The notes below the pieces were generated by a model. It ran no database searches. It saw nothing but the letters and a program-made list of their open reading frames with translations, and was not told the DNA's origin. From contig JAVEZY010000002.1 of assembly GCA_034002745.1 (NCBI GenBank), forward strand, positions 62,001-126,000: a stretch of DNA of 64,000 nucleotides, given 5' to 3'. Of the stretch, positions 53,052 to 61,300 are shown piece by piece. Within the stretch, counting starts at the first letter, position 1. Each line of letters starts with the position of its first letter. The position numbers and the translations under genes are program-made. Source of the DNA: JAITWN01 sp034002745 (lineage in GTDB: Bacteria; Pseudomonadota; Gammaproteobacteria; SZUA-140).

Positions 53052-53177
53052 ACGGTGGCTGCGGACGGGCGAGAGTGACTGGCGGCGATTTTCCTGTCGC
53101 TGTCAGGAATGCGATGGCCCCCTGCTGGCTCCGGCGTTGCGGTCGGGGCGCTCTATGATCGAAGAGGAGATTTCACG

Positions 53178-54167
53178 GTGAGCATCCCCGTTCGCGCCAG
53201 CGCTCGCGCGCTGATCATTGCGATGGGCCTTGTCATCGCGGCCGGGTCCAGCGCCGCGGACATGGTCCGGGTACCGGCCGGCGAGTTCCTGTTCGGCACC
53301 GGGGCTATCGTCGAGGACGGTCCGGATCTGTCGGAATTCGGCCTCGACAAGCCGGCATACGTCGATGAGATGCCGCAGCGCCGGCTCTATCTCGACACCT
53401 TCTTCATCGATCGCTACGAGGTGACGAACCTCCAATACAGCCGCTTCGTGATCGAAACCGATCACTGGGTGCCGGATGGTTGGCAGCGCAGCGGTTATCT
53501 GTTGACGCGCGACATCCTCGATGCCGCGGAACTCGGGCTGGAAGAGCTGCGGATCCTTGCGCGCGATATGTTCGGCATCGAGGCGGGGATTGCGGGGATG
53601 GATCGCGAGGCCTTGCTGGACGCCATCGAGCATGGGCGCCGGGAGCAGGATTCGCTGCCGATCAGCGGGGTGAGCTGGCAGGATGCCCGGCTCTATTGCG
53701 AATGGGCGGGGAAACGGCTGCCGACGGAGGGGGAATGGGAAAAGGCGGCCCGGGGGCCGGACGGACGCGAGTTTCCCTGGGGCGATGCCTGGGCCAGGGA
53801 TCGCGTCAGCGCGGGTCAGGAGGCGGGACCGCGCTCCGTCGGTTCGATCGAGGCGGGGAAATCATATTACGGCGCCTACGATATGGCCGGGAATGTCATG
53901 GAGTGGGTGGCCGACTGGTATGGGCCGTACGCAGGCGCTGCGTCCGATTTGCCGGATTACGGCAAGAAGCTGAAGGTCGCTCGCGGCGGCGGCTGGGGCG
54001 GGCTCGGTCACTACGCCATCAGTCACTTCTATCGCGCGGCCTATCGCTCCGGCTTGCAGCCGGCCGCGCGGTTCCATGATCTGGGTTTCCGCTGTGCGCG
54101 GGATTCCGCTCCGGACTCCGATTCCGATCAGGCGCCGCCCGGTTCCGGGGGCTTGCCCGGACCGTAG
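53178..54167 (+). CDS. SUMF1/FGE-family protein without the FGE cysteines
   Basis: A 329-residue secreted protein starting GTG 53178 (MSIPVRASARALIIAMGLVIAAGSSAADMVRVPAGEFLFGTG) after a strong AGGAG site. The SUMF1/EgtB/PvdO fold is complete: VTNLQYSRFV, GKRLPTEGEWEKAARG, and DMAGNVMEWVADWYG, and C-terminal LGFRCA. The Cys pair seen in the preceding gene is absent (GGGWGGLGHYAISHFYR), so it cannot act as an FGE. There is no heme motif. It likely partners the first, or is a binding protein. It overlaps convergent DUF1820 by 40 bases. Confidence 0.85.
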   Translation: MSIPVRASARALIIAMGLVIAAGSSAADMVRVPAGEFLFGTGAIVEDGPDLSEFGLDKPAYVDEMPQRRLYLDTFFIDRYEVTNLQYSRFVIETDHWVPDGWQRSGYLLTRDILDAAELGLEELRILARDMFGIEAGIAGMDREALLDAIEHGRREQDSLPISGVSWQDARLYCEWAGKRLPTEGEWEKAARGPDGREFPWGDAWARDRVSAGQEAGPRSVGSIEAGKSYYGAYDMAGNVMEWVADWYGPYAGAASDLPDYGKKLKVARGGGWGGLGHYAISHFYRAAYRSGLQPAARFHDLGFRCARDSAPDSDSDQAPPGSGGLPGP

Positions 54168-54472
54168 AAGGTGCCGGGGAAAGGCGTGATCTTGCCCTCG
54201 CCGGCAGCGCTGATTTTCGCTGTCCCCTGCTTGTCGACCTCGTCGATGCGCACCACGGCGTGCAAGGGGATGTAGCTGCGGCGGACTTCCGCGAATTCCG
54301 TCTTCAGCCGCTCCTCGGCGGGATCGACCACCAGCGCCGATTTTTCGCCGAAGACGATTTCCGCGATCTCGATGAATCCATACAGATCACCCTGCGAGAC
54401 GGATCGGGCGTAGATTTCGTAAAGCTTGCCGCCGTTGAGAAAGGCGATGCGGTAGAGGCGTTTGGCATTCAT
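54128..54472 (-). CDS. DUF1820 family protein
   Basis: A 114-residue protein starting MNAKRLYRIAFLNGGKLYEIYARSVSQGDLYGFIEIAEIVFGEKSALVVDPAEERLKTEFAEV at 54472, a nearly exact DUF1820 sequence. This family is restricted mainly to gammaproteobacteria and has no known biochemical role. The C-terminus is proline/glycine rich. It overlaps the convergent SUMF1 gene. Confidence 0.88.
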   Translation of the reverse strand: MNAKRLYRIAFLNGGKLYEIYARSVSQGDLYGFIEIAEIVFGEKSALVVDPAEERLKTEFAEVRRSYIPLHAVVRIDEVDKQGTAKISAAGEGKITPFPGTFYGPGKPPEPGGA

Positions 54473-54513
54473 CGCGGCTATTGTATCCGGGCCCGGCGTC
54501 GTGGCCAACCGGC

Positions 54514-55407
54514 TCAGTTGGCGTTCGCCAGGAGGCGGCGGATCATGTCCTCGGCTTCGGCCAGATAGGCGCCGCCGAAGAGATTGAGATGGTTGAGCAC
54601 GTGGTACAGATTGTAGATGTCGCGCCGCAGCGCGTAGCCGGGCGGCAGCGGCCATGCTTCCCTGTAGGCGGCGTAGAACGCCTCCGGGAAACGGCCGAAG
54701 AGTTCGGTCATGGCGAGGTCGGTTTCGCGGTCGCCGTAATAGACGGCGACATCGTAGACCGCGGGGGTGCCGTCGGCGCAGCAGGCCTGGTTTCCCGACC
54801 ACAGATCGCCATGCAGCAGGGAAGCAGCCGGCCGGTGATCGCCGAACAGGACGGGCAGGGCTTCCAGCAGGCGTTCACCCGGACCGGCAAGACGGGAGTA
54901 TCCGGCGCGCGTCGCCAATTCGAGCTGGAAGCCGATGCGGCGCTGCTGCCAGAAGGCCGGCCAGTCCCTGAGCGTGCCATTTTGCTGGGGCGTGGTGCCG
55001 ATCGTGTTGTCACGGTGCCACCCGTATCCGTCGCGGGTGTGGTGATGCATGGCCGCCAGATCTCGTCCCAGGCGCGCGGCGCAGCCGGCATGGCCGCGGC
55101 CGAGTTCCAGATGTTCGAGCACCAGATAGGCATGGCGCCCCGCGACGCCGTGGCAGACGGGTTCGGGTACGCGCAGGGTGGCCGAGCGGCGGATCTCCAT
55201 CAGGCCATCGTGTTCGGCCGCGAACATGTCCGCATGGGCGGCATCATTCAGCTTGATGAAGTAGCGTGAGCCGTCCTGGCCCTGAACGACATGGGCGGCG
55301 TTGATGCAGCCGCCGCCCGCGGATGCGCGCCTGGCGATGACGAAGCGCCGTCCGCTCACGTTTTCCACATGGCGCGAAATCGCGGCCCAGACTTCGGTTT
55401 CCTGCAT
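54514..55407 (-). CDS. Fructosamine kinase family protein
   Basis: A 297-residue kinase starting MQETEVWAAISRHVENVSGRRF at 55407. It has the phosphotransferase fold: FIKLNDAAHADMFAAEHDGLMEI, VLEHLELG, and the catalytic LLHGDLWSGNQACCADGTPAVYDVAVYYGDRETDLAM, plus YNLYHVLNHLNLFGGAY. Members phosphorylate protein-bound ketosamines or low-molecular ribulosamines and erythrulosamines, allowing removal of glycation. It is 41 bases upstream of DUF1820 on the same strand. Confidence 0.9.
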   Translation of the reverse strand: MQETEVWAAISRHVENVSGRRFVIARRASAGGGCINAAHVVQGQDGSRYFIKLNDAAHADMFAAEHDGLMEIRRSATLRVPEPVCHGVAGRHAYLVLEHLELGRGHAGCAARLGRDLAAMHHHTRDGYGWHRDNTIGTTPQQNGTLRDWPAFWQQRRIGFQLELATRAGYSRLAGPGERLLEALPVLFGDHRPAASLLHGDLWSGNQACCADGTPAVYDVAVYYGDRETDLAMTELFGRFPEAFYAAYREAWPLPPGYALRRDIYNLYHVLNHLNLFGGAYLAEAEDMIRRLLANAN

Positions 55408-55457
55408 CGCTCCGCGGCGGCCTCGTTTCCTTGCGCTGCTCAAGTTATCATGTCCCG

Positions 55458-56333
55458 ATGACCGAGACGACCCCGCAAAATCAGGATGATGAGAAGGATG
55501 CCGTTCCCGGCGCGCGCTGGCCGGTGACGGACAATCCCGTTCCCGTGCCGCCATTTTTCGGCAGCCGCTGCCTGGAGCGCGTGCCGCTGCGCGCGGTGCT
55601 TCCGTATATCAATCGGCGCACCCTGTATCGCTTCCAGTGGGGCTTCAAGGCGGCGGGTCGCGGCGAGGCCGAGTATCAGGCCTGGGCGCGGACCGAGGTC
55701 GATCCGATCTTCAATCGCATCGTCGAGCGCGCCGAGCGCGAGGACATCATCCGCCCGGCGGCTGTCTATGGCTATTTTCCCTGCCAGTCGGATGGCGACG
55801 AACTGATCGTCTACGATCCGGAGGATCAGCAGCGCGAACGCTGCCGCTTCCGCTTTCCGCGTCAGACCAAGGGGCGCGGGCTGTGCATCGCGGATTTCTT
55901 TCGCCCGGTCGGCTCGGGCACGATGGACGTGGTGGCTTTCCAGGTCGCGACCGTGGGGCAGCATGCGTCCGATGTTGCACGCGCGCTGTTTGCTGCCGAC
56001 CAGTATCAGGAATACCTCTATCTCCATGGCCTGAATGTGGAGACCACGGAGTCGCTCGCCGAATTCGTTCACAAGCGGATCCGGGCCGAGCTCGGCTTCG
56101 CCCGCGAGGATGCGCGCAGCATCGCCGACATGCTCAAGCAGGGCTATCGCGGTTCCCGCTATTCCTTTGGCTACCCCGCCTGCCCCGAACTCGCCGACCA
56201 GGACAAGATCCTGGATCTGCTGGATGCCGAGCGCATCGGCGTGGTGCTCGGAGACGAGTTCCAGCTCTGGCCGGAGGAAAGCACCAGCGCCATCGTCGTG
56301 CATCATCCCCAGGCAAAATACTTCAGCGCCTGA
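55458..56333 (+). CDS. Stand-alone methionine-synthase reactivation (B12-dependent activation) domain
   Basis: A 291-residue protein equivalent to the C-terminal AdoMet-binding domain of MetH. It has VPPFFGSRCLERVPLRAVLPYINRRTLYRFQWGFK, AVYGYFPCQSDGDEL, RQTKGRGLCIADFFRP, DQYQEYLYLHGLNVE, and YRGSRYSFGYPACP ... STSAIVVHHPQAKYF. In MetH this domain re-methylates oxidised cobalamin with AdoMet. Here it has no catalytic, folate or cobalamin modules and the protein starts at MTETTPQNQDDEKDAVPGA, so MetH is probably split. No other metH module lies in the window. It is divergent from the fructosamine-kinase gene. Confidence 0.88.
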   Translation: MTETTPQNQDDEKDAVPGARWPVTDNPVPVPPFFGSRCLERVPLRAVLPYINRRTLYRFQWGFKAAGRGEAEYQAWARTEVDPIFNRIVERAEREDIIRPAAVYGYFPCQSDGDELIVYDPEDQQRERCRFRFPRQTKGRGLCIADFFRPVGSGTMDVVAFQVATVGQHASDVARALFAADQYQEYLYLHGLNVETTESLAEFVHKRIRAELGFAREDARSIADMLKQGYRGSRYSFGYPACPELADQDKILDLLDAERIGVVLGDEFQLWPEESTSAIVVHHPQAKYFSA

Positions 56334-56355
56334 CGGCACGCCCGGTGGCGGATAC

Positions 56356-56868
56356 ATGATCAGGCTGCTGCTGAGATTCCTGGACATCTGTCTGCTGCGC
56401 CTGGCGCCGCAGGATCTGCCCGGTTCGAGCTTTCTCCTCGGTCTGAGTCTCGTCATGTACGCCGCGCTTGCCTTCGGCGCGGCCCTGCTGAGTCTGCCCT
56501 TCTTCCCGGCGCTCGTCCTGGCCCTGTTCGATGCCGGACTGATCGCGGGGTTGCTGTGGATCCTGCTGTGGATCCGCGACACGCTCAACCGTTTTCCGCA
56601 GACGCTCATCGCGCTCTATGGCTCGGGCACAGTGATGCAGCTGATCGCGCTGCCGCTCGTTCTGTGGCAGACGGCCGAAGTGGCGGCGCCCGCGCAGGGC
56701 GTGGCAGCGCTGCTGCTCTGGGTCTGGCTGCTGTGGCATCTGCTGGTCGTCGGGCATGTATTGCGACATGCGGTGAATACCATCCTGCCGCTGGGAATGC
56801 TGCTCGCACTGCTCTATCTATTCGTGTCCTTCAGCGTGACACGCACCATCTTCTTTTCCGGAGCCTGA
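56356..56868 (+). CDS. Hypothetical multi-pass membrane protein
   Basis: A 170-residue protein starting MIRLLLRFLDICLLRLAPQDLPGSSF at 56356. It has four or five hydrophobic helices, with the segment NRFPQTLIALYGSGTVMQLIALPLVLW and a C-terminal VLRHAVNTILPLGMLLALLYLFVSFSVTRTIFF. No family is recognised with confidence; similar small membrane proteins lie next to mpl in several gammaproteobacteria. It is 22 bases after the MetH-domain gene and ends 1 base before mpl. Confidence 0.7.
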   Translation: MIRLLLRFLDICLLRLAPQDLPGSSFLLGLSLVMYAALAFGAALLSLPFFPALVLALFDAGLIAGLLWILLWIRDTLNRFPQTLIALYGSGTVMQLIALPLVLWQTAEVAAPAQGVAALLLWVWLLWHLLVVGHVLRHAVNTILPLGMLLALLYLFVSFSVTRTIFFSGA

Positions 56869-56869
56869 C

Positions 56870-58243
56870 ATGCGCGTTCACGTGCTTGGAATCTGTGGCA
56901 CTTTCATGGGCGGTCTGGCCTTGCTGGCCCGCGAACTCGGTCACGAGGTCAGTGGTTCGGATCTCGGCGCCTATCCGCCGATGAGCGAACTGCTGCGCGC
57001 CAGCGGTATCCCGATGCATGAGGGTTACGATCCGGCGACGCTGGATCCGGCTCCCGATGTGCTGGTCATCGGCAATGCGTTTTCGCGCGGCAATCCGCTG
57101 GTGGAGCGTGCGCTGGAGCGCGACATTCCTTATATGTCCGGTCCCGAGTTCCTGGCGCGCCATGTGTTGCAGGGACGCTGGGTGCTCGGCGTCGCGGGCA
57201 CGCACGGCAAGACCACCACTTCCAGCATGCTGGCCTGGATTCTGGAGCATGCGGGACTGAATCCCGGCTATCTCATCGGGGGCGCGCCCGCCAACTTCGA
57301 CGCGCCGGCGCGTCTCGGCGATGCGCCCTTCTTCGTCGTCGAAGCCGATGAATATGATTCCGCCTTCTTCGACAAGCGCTCGAAGTTCGTCCACTACCGG
57401 CCGCGCACCCTGATCCTGAACAATCTCGAATACGATCATGCCGACATCTTCCCCGATCTCGATGCCATCAAGCGGCAGTTTCATCATCTGGTGAGGACCG
57501 TGCCGGGCAACGGCATGATCGTCGTGCCCGCCGATGACGAAGCGCTGGCCGAGGTGCTGGAGGCGGGATGCTGGACGCCGCAGCAGCGCTTTCGGCGCGG
57601 CGGCCGGCCGGCGGGCGCGGGAGAGTGGGGAACTCGTCTGCACGAGCGTGGCTTCACGCTGTACCAGGGTGACGAGGCGCGGGGCGAGCTGTGCTGGAAC
57701 ATCCCCGGCGTCCACAACGTCGACAATGCCCTCGCTGCGCTGCTTGCCGCGCGCCATGCGGGTGTTCCGCTCGCGGCCGGTCTTGCCGCGCTGGCGGAGT
57801 TTCGCGGCGTGCGCCGTCGGCTCGAACTGCGCGGCGAGGTTCACGGCGTCCGCGTCTACGACGATTTCGCCCATCATCCGACCGCGATAGCCACCACCAT
57901 CGATGGTCTGCGGCGGCGGGTGGGCCGCAACCGTATCATTGCCGTGCTCGAGATGCGTTCCAACACCATGAAGATGGGCGTGCACCGGGAAGCCCTGGGG
58001 CCCGCGCTCGAAGGCGCGGATGAGGTCGTCCTGTTTCGTTCGTCCGCTCTCGGCTGGCCGCTGGAGGAAGTGGCCACCAGCCTCGGTGCGCGCTGTCAGG
58101 TGCTGGATTCGGTCGGCGATATCGTGGCCCGGCTTGCCGCGCAGGCGACGCCGGGTGACCATATTCTCATCATGAGCAACGGCGGATTCGAAGGCATACA
58201 CGATCGTCTGCTTGCGGCGCTGGCGGGTCATGGCGACCTCTAG
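56870..58243 (+). CDS. mpl: UDP-N-acetylmuramate:L-Ala-gamma-D-Glu-meso-DAP ligase
   Basis: Murein peptide ligase that recycles cell-wall tripeptide onto UDP-MurNAc. The 457-residue protein has MRVHVLGICGTFMGGLALLARELGHEVSGSD, the ATP loop VAGTHGKTTTSSMLAWIL, and EADEYDSAFFDKRSKFVHYRPRTLILNNLEYDHADIF, which distinguish Mpl from MurC. A DDFAHHPTAI signature is also present. It starts at 56870 right after the membrane gene and overlaps ubiX by 14 bases. Confidence 0.95.
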   Translation: MRVHVLGICGTFMGGLALLARELGHEVSGSDLGAYPPMSELLRASGIPMHEGYDPATLDPAPDVLVIGNAFSRGNPLVERALERDIPYMSGPEFLARHVLQGRWVLGVAGTHGKTTTSSMLAWILEHAGLNPGYLIGGAPANFDAPARLGDAPFFVVEADEYDSAFFDKRSKFVHYRPRTLILNNLEYDHADIFPDLDAIKRQFHHLVRTVPGNGMIVVPADDEALAEVLEAGCWTPQQRFRRGGRPAGAGEWGTRLHERGFTLYQGDEARGELCWNIPGVHNVDNALAALLAARHAGVPLAAGLAALAEFRGVRRRLELRGEVHGVRVYDDFAHHPTAIATTIDGLRRRVGRNRIIAVLEMRSNTMKMGVHREALGPALEGADEVVLFRSSALGWPLEEVATSLGARCQVLDSVGDIVARLAAQATPGDHILIMSNGGFEGIHDRLLAALAGHGDL

Positions 58244-58841
58244 GTCCGTTGCGCTCGCCTGGACCGGCGCATCGGGCATGCCGTATGGTCTGCGGCTGCT
58301 CGAGTGTCTGCTCTCGGCCGGCGAGCAGGTCGCGCTGATGGTGTCCCAGCCTGCGCAGGTGGTGCTGTCCATGGAGACCGACCTGCGCGTGCCTGCGGCG
58401 CCGCGTGACATGGCAGCCTTCTTTGCTACCCATTTCGGTGCCCGGGAGGGCCAGCTTCAGGTCTATGGCCGGGATCAGTGGACCGCGCCCGTGGCCAGCG
58501 GCTCGGGTGCGCCGCGCGCCATGGTGGTGTGTCCCTGCACCAGCGGCACGCTGGCTGCCATCGCCAACGGCAGCAGCGACAATTTGCTCGAAAGGGCCGC
58601 CGATGTGGTGCTGAAGGAGCAGCGCAAGCTGATCCTGGTGCCGCGCGAGATGCCGCTGTCGGCCATCCATCTGGAGCACATGCTGAAGCTGGCGCGACTC
58701 GGCGTGGTGATCATGCCGGCCTGTCCCGGCTTCTATCATCGTCCGGCGGACATCGCCGGCCTGGTCGACTTCGTCGTCGCCCGCATCCTCGATCATCTGG
58801 ACGTCGCGCACGAACTGATGCCGCGCTGGGGCGAGGAATAG
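58230..58841 (+). CDS. ubiX: Flavin prenyltransferase UbiX
   Basis: Prenylates FMN to make the cofactor of UbiD decarboxylases, used in ubiquinone synthesis. The 203-residue protein starts MATSRSVALAWTGASGMPYGLRLLECLL at 58230 and has CPCTSGTLAAIANGSSDNLLERAADVVLKEQRKLILVPREMPLSAIHLEHMLKLARLGVVIMPACPGFYHRP, a complete UbiX/Pad1 pattern. The 14-base overlap with mpl implies coupled translation. Confidence 0.94.
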   Translation: MATSRSVALAWTGASGMPYGLRLLECLLSAGEQVALMVSQPAQVVLSMETDLRVPAAPRDMAAFFATHFGAREGQLQVYGRDQWTAPVASGSGAPRAMVVCPCTSGTLAAIANGSSDNLLERAADVVLKEQRKLILVPREMPLSAIHLEHMLKLARLGVVIMPACPGFYHRPADIAGLVDFVVARILDHLDVAHELMPRWGEE

Positions 58842-58904
58842 AAGCCGGAGAGCCGCACTCGGATGGTTGGGCGCGCTCTGGCGCCGGTTTCCATCTTCAT
58901 CCTG

Positions 58905-60137
58905 TCACTTTCCGGTCTTGGCGTCTCCCAGCGCTGCGATCGCCGCCACCCGTCGGCGACCGAGTTCGACGCCCAGTGCCTTGCCTTCGAAACCTTCATC
59001 GCGCAGAGATCCACCACCAATCGCTGCAGCCGCGGCATGGGCGCGACGCAGCCTTGCCGCTTGCGGATAGTCCTTGGTGTCATAGCCCGGGCGTCCGCGG
59101 AAATCTGCTTCGCAGGCCAGCAGGAAGCGTTCCAGGCGTTGGGATCTGCGGAAGGCGTCGAGCGCATCGAGCAGGCGCAGCACGGTGCGTGGCCGCAATT
59201 CGAGGGCCGAGTGGCAGTGGCCATGGAAACGCGCGGTGACGAGCGCAAGGTCGCGGTATTCGCCCGGGCAGCGCAGGCGGGCGCAAAGCTCCTTGACCAG
59301 TCGGGCGCTGCGACGTTCGTGCGCGATGTGGCGGGGCCACTGCTCGGGAGGCGTCGTCCCCTTGCCGAGATCGTGGGTGAGGGCGGCGAAGCGTACGCAT
59401 CGATCGGTCGTGAGGCGGGCCGCGGCTTCCAGCACCATCATCGTATGGATGCCGGTGTCGATTTCGGGGTGCCACTTCTCTGGCTGCGGCACGCCCCAAA
59501 GGCGATCGAGCTCGGGGAACAGCACGGCGAGGGCGCCGCATCCGCGCAGCACCTCGAAGAAAGCCGACGGCCGTTCCTCTCCCAGCGCCCGATCGAGTTC
59601 CTGCCACACCCGCTCCGGAACGAGAGCCGCGACCTCGCCGGCGGCGACCATGTCGCGCATCAGGCGCATGGTTTCCGGCGCCACCGTGAAGCCGAGTGAA
59701 GAGAACCGCGCGGCAAAGCGCGCAAGGCGCAGGATGCGCACCGGATCTTCAGCGAATGCGGGCGACACGTGACGCAGGATCCGGCGCCTCAGATCTTCCG
59801 CGCCACCATGGGGATCAACCAGTTGGCCGGTTTCCGTTTCCGCCATGGCATTGATGGTGAGGTCGCGGCGCGCCAGGTCCTCCTCCAGCGTCACCTCGGG
59901 CGAGGCATGCACCGTGAAGCCGTGGTAGCCCGCGGCCACCTTGCGCTCGGTGCGGGCCAGCGCGTGTTCCTCGTGCGTGCGCGGATGCAGGAACACGGGA
60001 AAGTCGCGACCGACCTGGCGGAAGCCCTGCGCCCGCATCTGTTCCGGAGTCGCGCCGACCACGACCCAGTCGCGATCCTGCACCGTCAGTCCAAGCAGAC
60101 GGTCACGCACCGCGCCGCCGACGATGTAACGCTTCAT
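58905..60137 (-). CDS. cca: CCA-adding multifunctional tRNA nucleotidyltransferase
   Basis: Adds or repairs the 3' CCA of tRNA. The 410-residue protein starts MKRYIVGGAVRDRLLGLTVQDRDWVVVGATPEQM at 60137. It has RRDLTINAMAE and an HD domain with THDLGKGTTPPEQWPRHIAHERRSARLVKELCARLRCP, making it the bifunctional nucleotidyltransferase/phosphohydrolase type of gammaproteobacteria. An upstream extension to 60305 is not supported. It is 29 bases after the NDUFA9-like gene. Confidence 0.96.
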   Translation of the reverse strand: MKRYIVGGAVRDRLLGLTVQDRDWVVVGATPEQMRAQGFRQVGRDFPVFLHPRTHEEHALARTERKVAAGYHGFTVHASPEVTLEEDLARRDLTINAMAETETGQLVDPHGGAEDLRRRILRHVSPAFAEDPVRILRLARFAARFSSLGFTVAPETMRLMRDMVAAGEVAALVPERVWQELDRALGEERPSAFFEVLRGCGALAVLFPELDRLWGVPQPEKWHPEIDTGIHTMMVLEAAARLTTDRCVRFAALTHDLGKGTTPPEQWPRHIAHERRSARLVKELCARLRCPGEYRDLALVTARFHGHCHSALELRPRTVLRLLDALDAFRRSQRLERFLLACEADFRGRPGYDTKDYPQAARLRRAHAAAAAIGGGSLRDEGFEGKALGVELGRRRVAAIAALGDAKTGK

Positions 60138-60166
60138 GAGCGGCTCCGGCGCATCGCGTCCGCCGG

Positions 60167-61141
60167 TCAGTTCGGCGATCGCCGCGCCGCGCGGCGCGCC
60201 TCGGCGAGCTGCGTGCGCTGGTTGGCCTCGCCCAGATACATGGGTATCACGGCTTCGACCGGCTGCGGCTGAATACCGAAGACGGCAGGAAAACCGTCGC
60301 GGCATACGGCATCGACACTCAGCGACAGATAGTTGTCCATGGTGAAGGGGCGGCCGGGCAGCATCCCGAGAACCCGCGCCTGCAGCTTCGAGAGTCCGTT
60401 ACCGAGCGGTACGATGGGCTTGTCGATCTGCAGGACATCGGCGGCGTAACGCACGATCTCTTCCAGCGTCATCACCCGCGGACCACACAGTTCGTAGCGT
60501 TGTCCGGCAGTGTCGGGATTTGTCAGCGCGATGCGCAAGGCGTGCACGACATCGCCCACGAATACCGGCGACAGCCGCGCGCCGGGGCAGGCGAGTGGCA
60601 GCATCGGGGCGCAGCGCAGCAGGGCGGCGAAGCGATTGAACAGGTGGTCGTTCGGCCCGAAGATCACGGAGGGGCGGAAACTGGTGACCTGCAGATCCTC
60701 GGCCGCGTGGGCGCGGTCCTCGCCTTCGCCCTTGCTGCGCAAATATGCGCTTTTCGCCTGCGGCGATGCATTCATCGCGCTCATGTGCAGCAGCCGGCGC
60801 ACGCCGCTGCGACGGCAGGCCTCGCTCAGCCGGTCCACCAGGTCGACGTGAACCCGCTTGAAATCTCCTCGCCGGCCCTCGTTGAGGATGGCGACGAGAT
60901 TGATCACGGCATCGCAGCCGCCCAGCACATCTTCGAGGACCCCCGGTTCGTGAATGTTCGCGGTCACCACCGAGGCCCCCTGCAGTACGCCGAGGCTGCG
61001 GTGACGGACGGGGCGGCGTGTCGGTATGCGCACCGTGAAGCCGTGCTCCACCAGCTGAGCCGCCAGGTGTCCGCCGACGAATCCCGTGCCGCCGAGAATG
61101 CACACCTTGGGTTTGATCGCTGGTTCGATTCTGACTTCCAT
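60167..61141 (-). CDS. NDUFA9-like atypical short-chain dehydrogenase
   Basis: A protein of about 324 residues of the extended SDR family. The start is probably ATG 61141 (MEVRIEPAIKPK) after GGAAGAAGCG, or ATG 61153 four codons earlier. It has the NAD(P) loop VCILGGTGFVGGHLAAQLVEHGFTV, VINLVAILNEGRRGDFKRVHVDLVDRL, SPQAKSAYLRSKGEGE, and FRPSVIFGPNDHLFNRFAALLRCAPMLPLACPGARLSPVFVGDVV. These are close to the complex I subunit NDUFA9/YfcH-type proteins. A role with ubiquinone or lipid is suspected. Co-transcription with cca is likely. Confidence 0.88.
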   Translation of the reverse strand: MEVRIEPAIKPKVCILGGTGFVGGHLAAQLVEHGFTVRIPTRRPVRHRSLGVLQGASVVTANIHEPGVLEDVLGGCDAVINLVAILNEGRRGDFKRVHVDLVDRLSEACRRSGVRRLLHMSAMNASPQAKSAYLRSKGEGEDRAHAAEDLQVTSFRPSVIFGPNDHLFNRFAALLRCAPMLPLACPGARLSPVFVGDVVHALRIALTNPDTAGQRYELCGPRVMTLEEIVRYAADVLQIDKPIVPLGNGLSKLQARVLGMLPGRPFTMDNYLSLSVDAVCRDGFPAVFGIQPQPVEAVIPMYLGEANQRTQLAEARRAARRSPN

Positions 61142-61300
61142 CGCTTCTTCCATCACACTCTGTATCCGGTCCCTGATCGGCCCGCTTCGCGCCCGGGGAC
61201 GCGATGCGGGCCGCGATTCACCGATTGTACCCAAGCCGAAGCCGCGGTGTCCCTCTGCGCGGCTGGCATCCGCGCAATGCCGTGGTAAGCTGACGCCATC

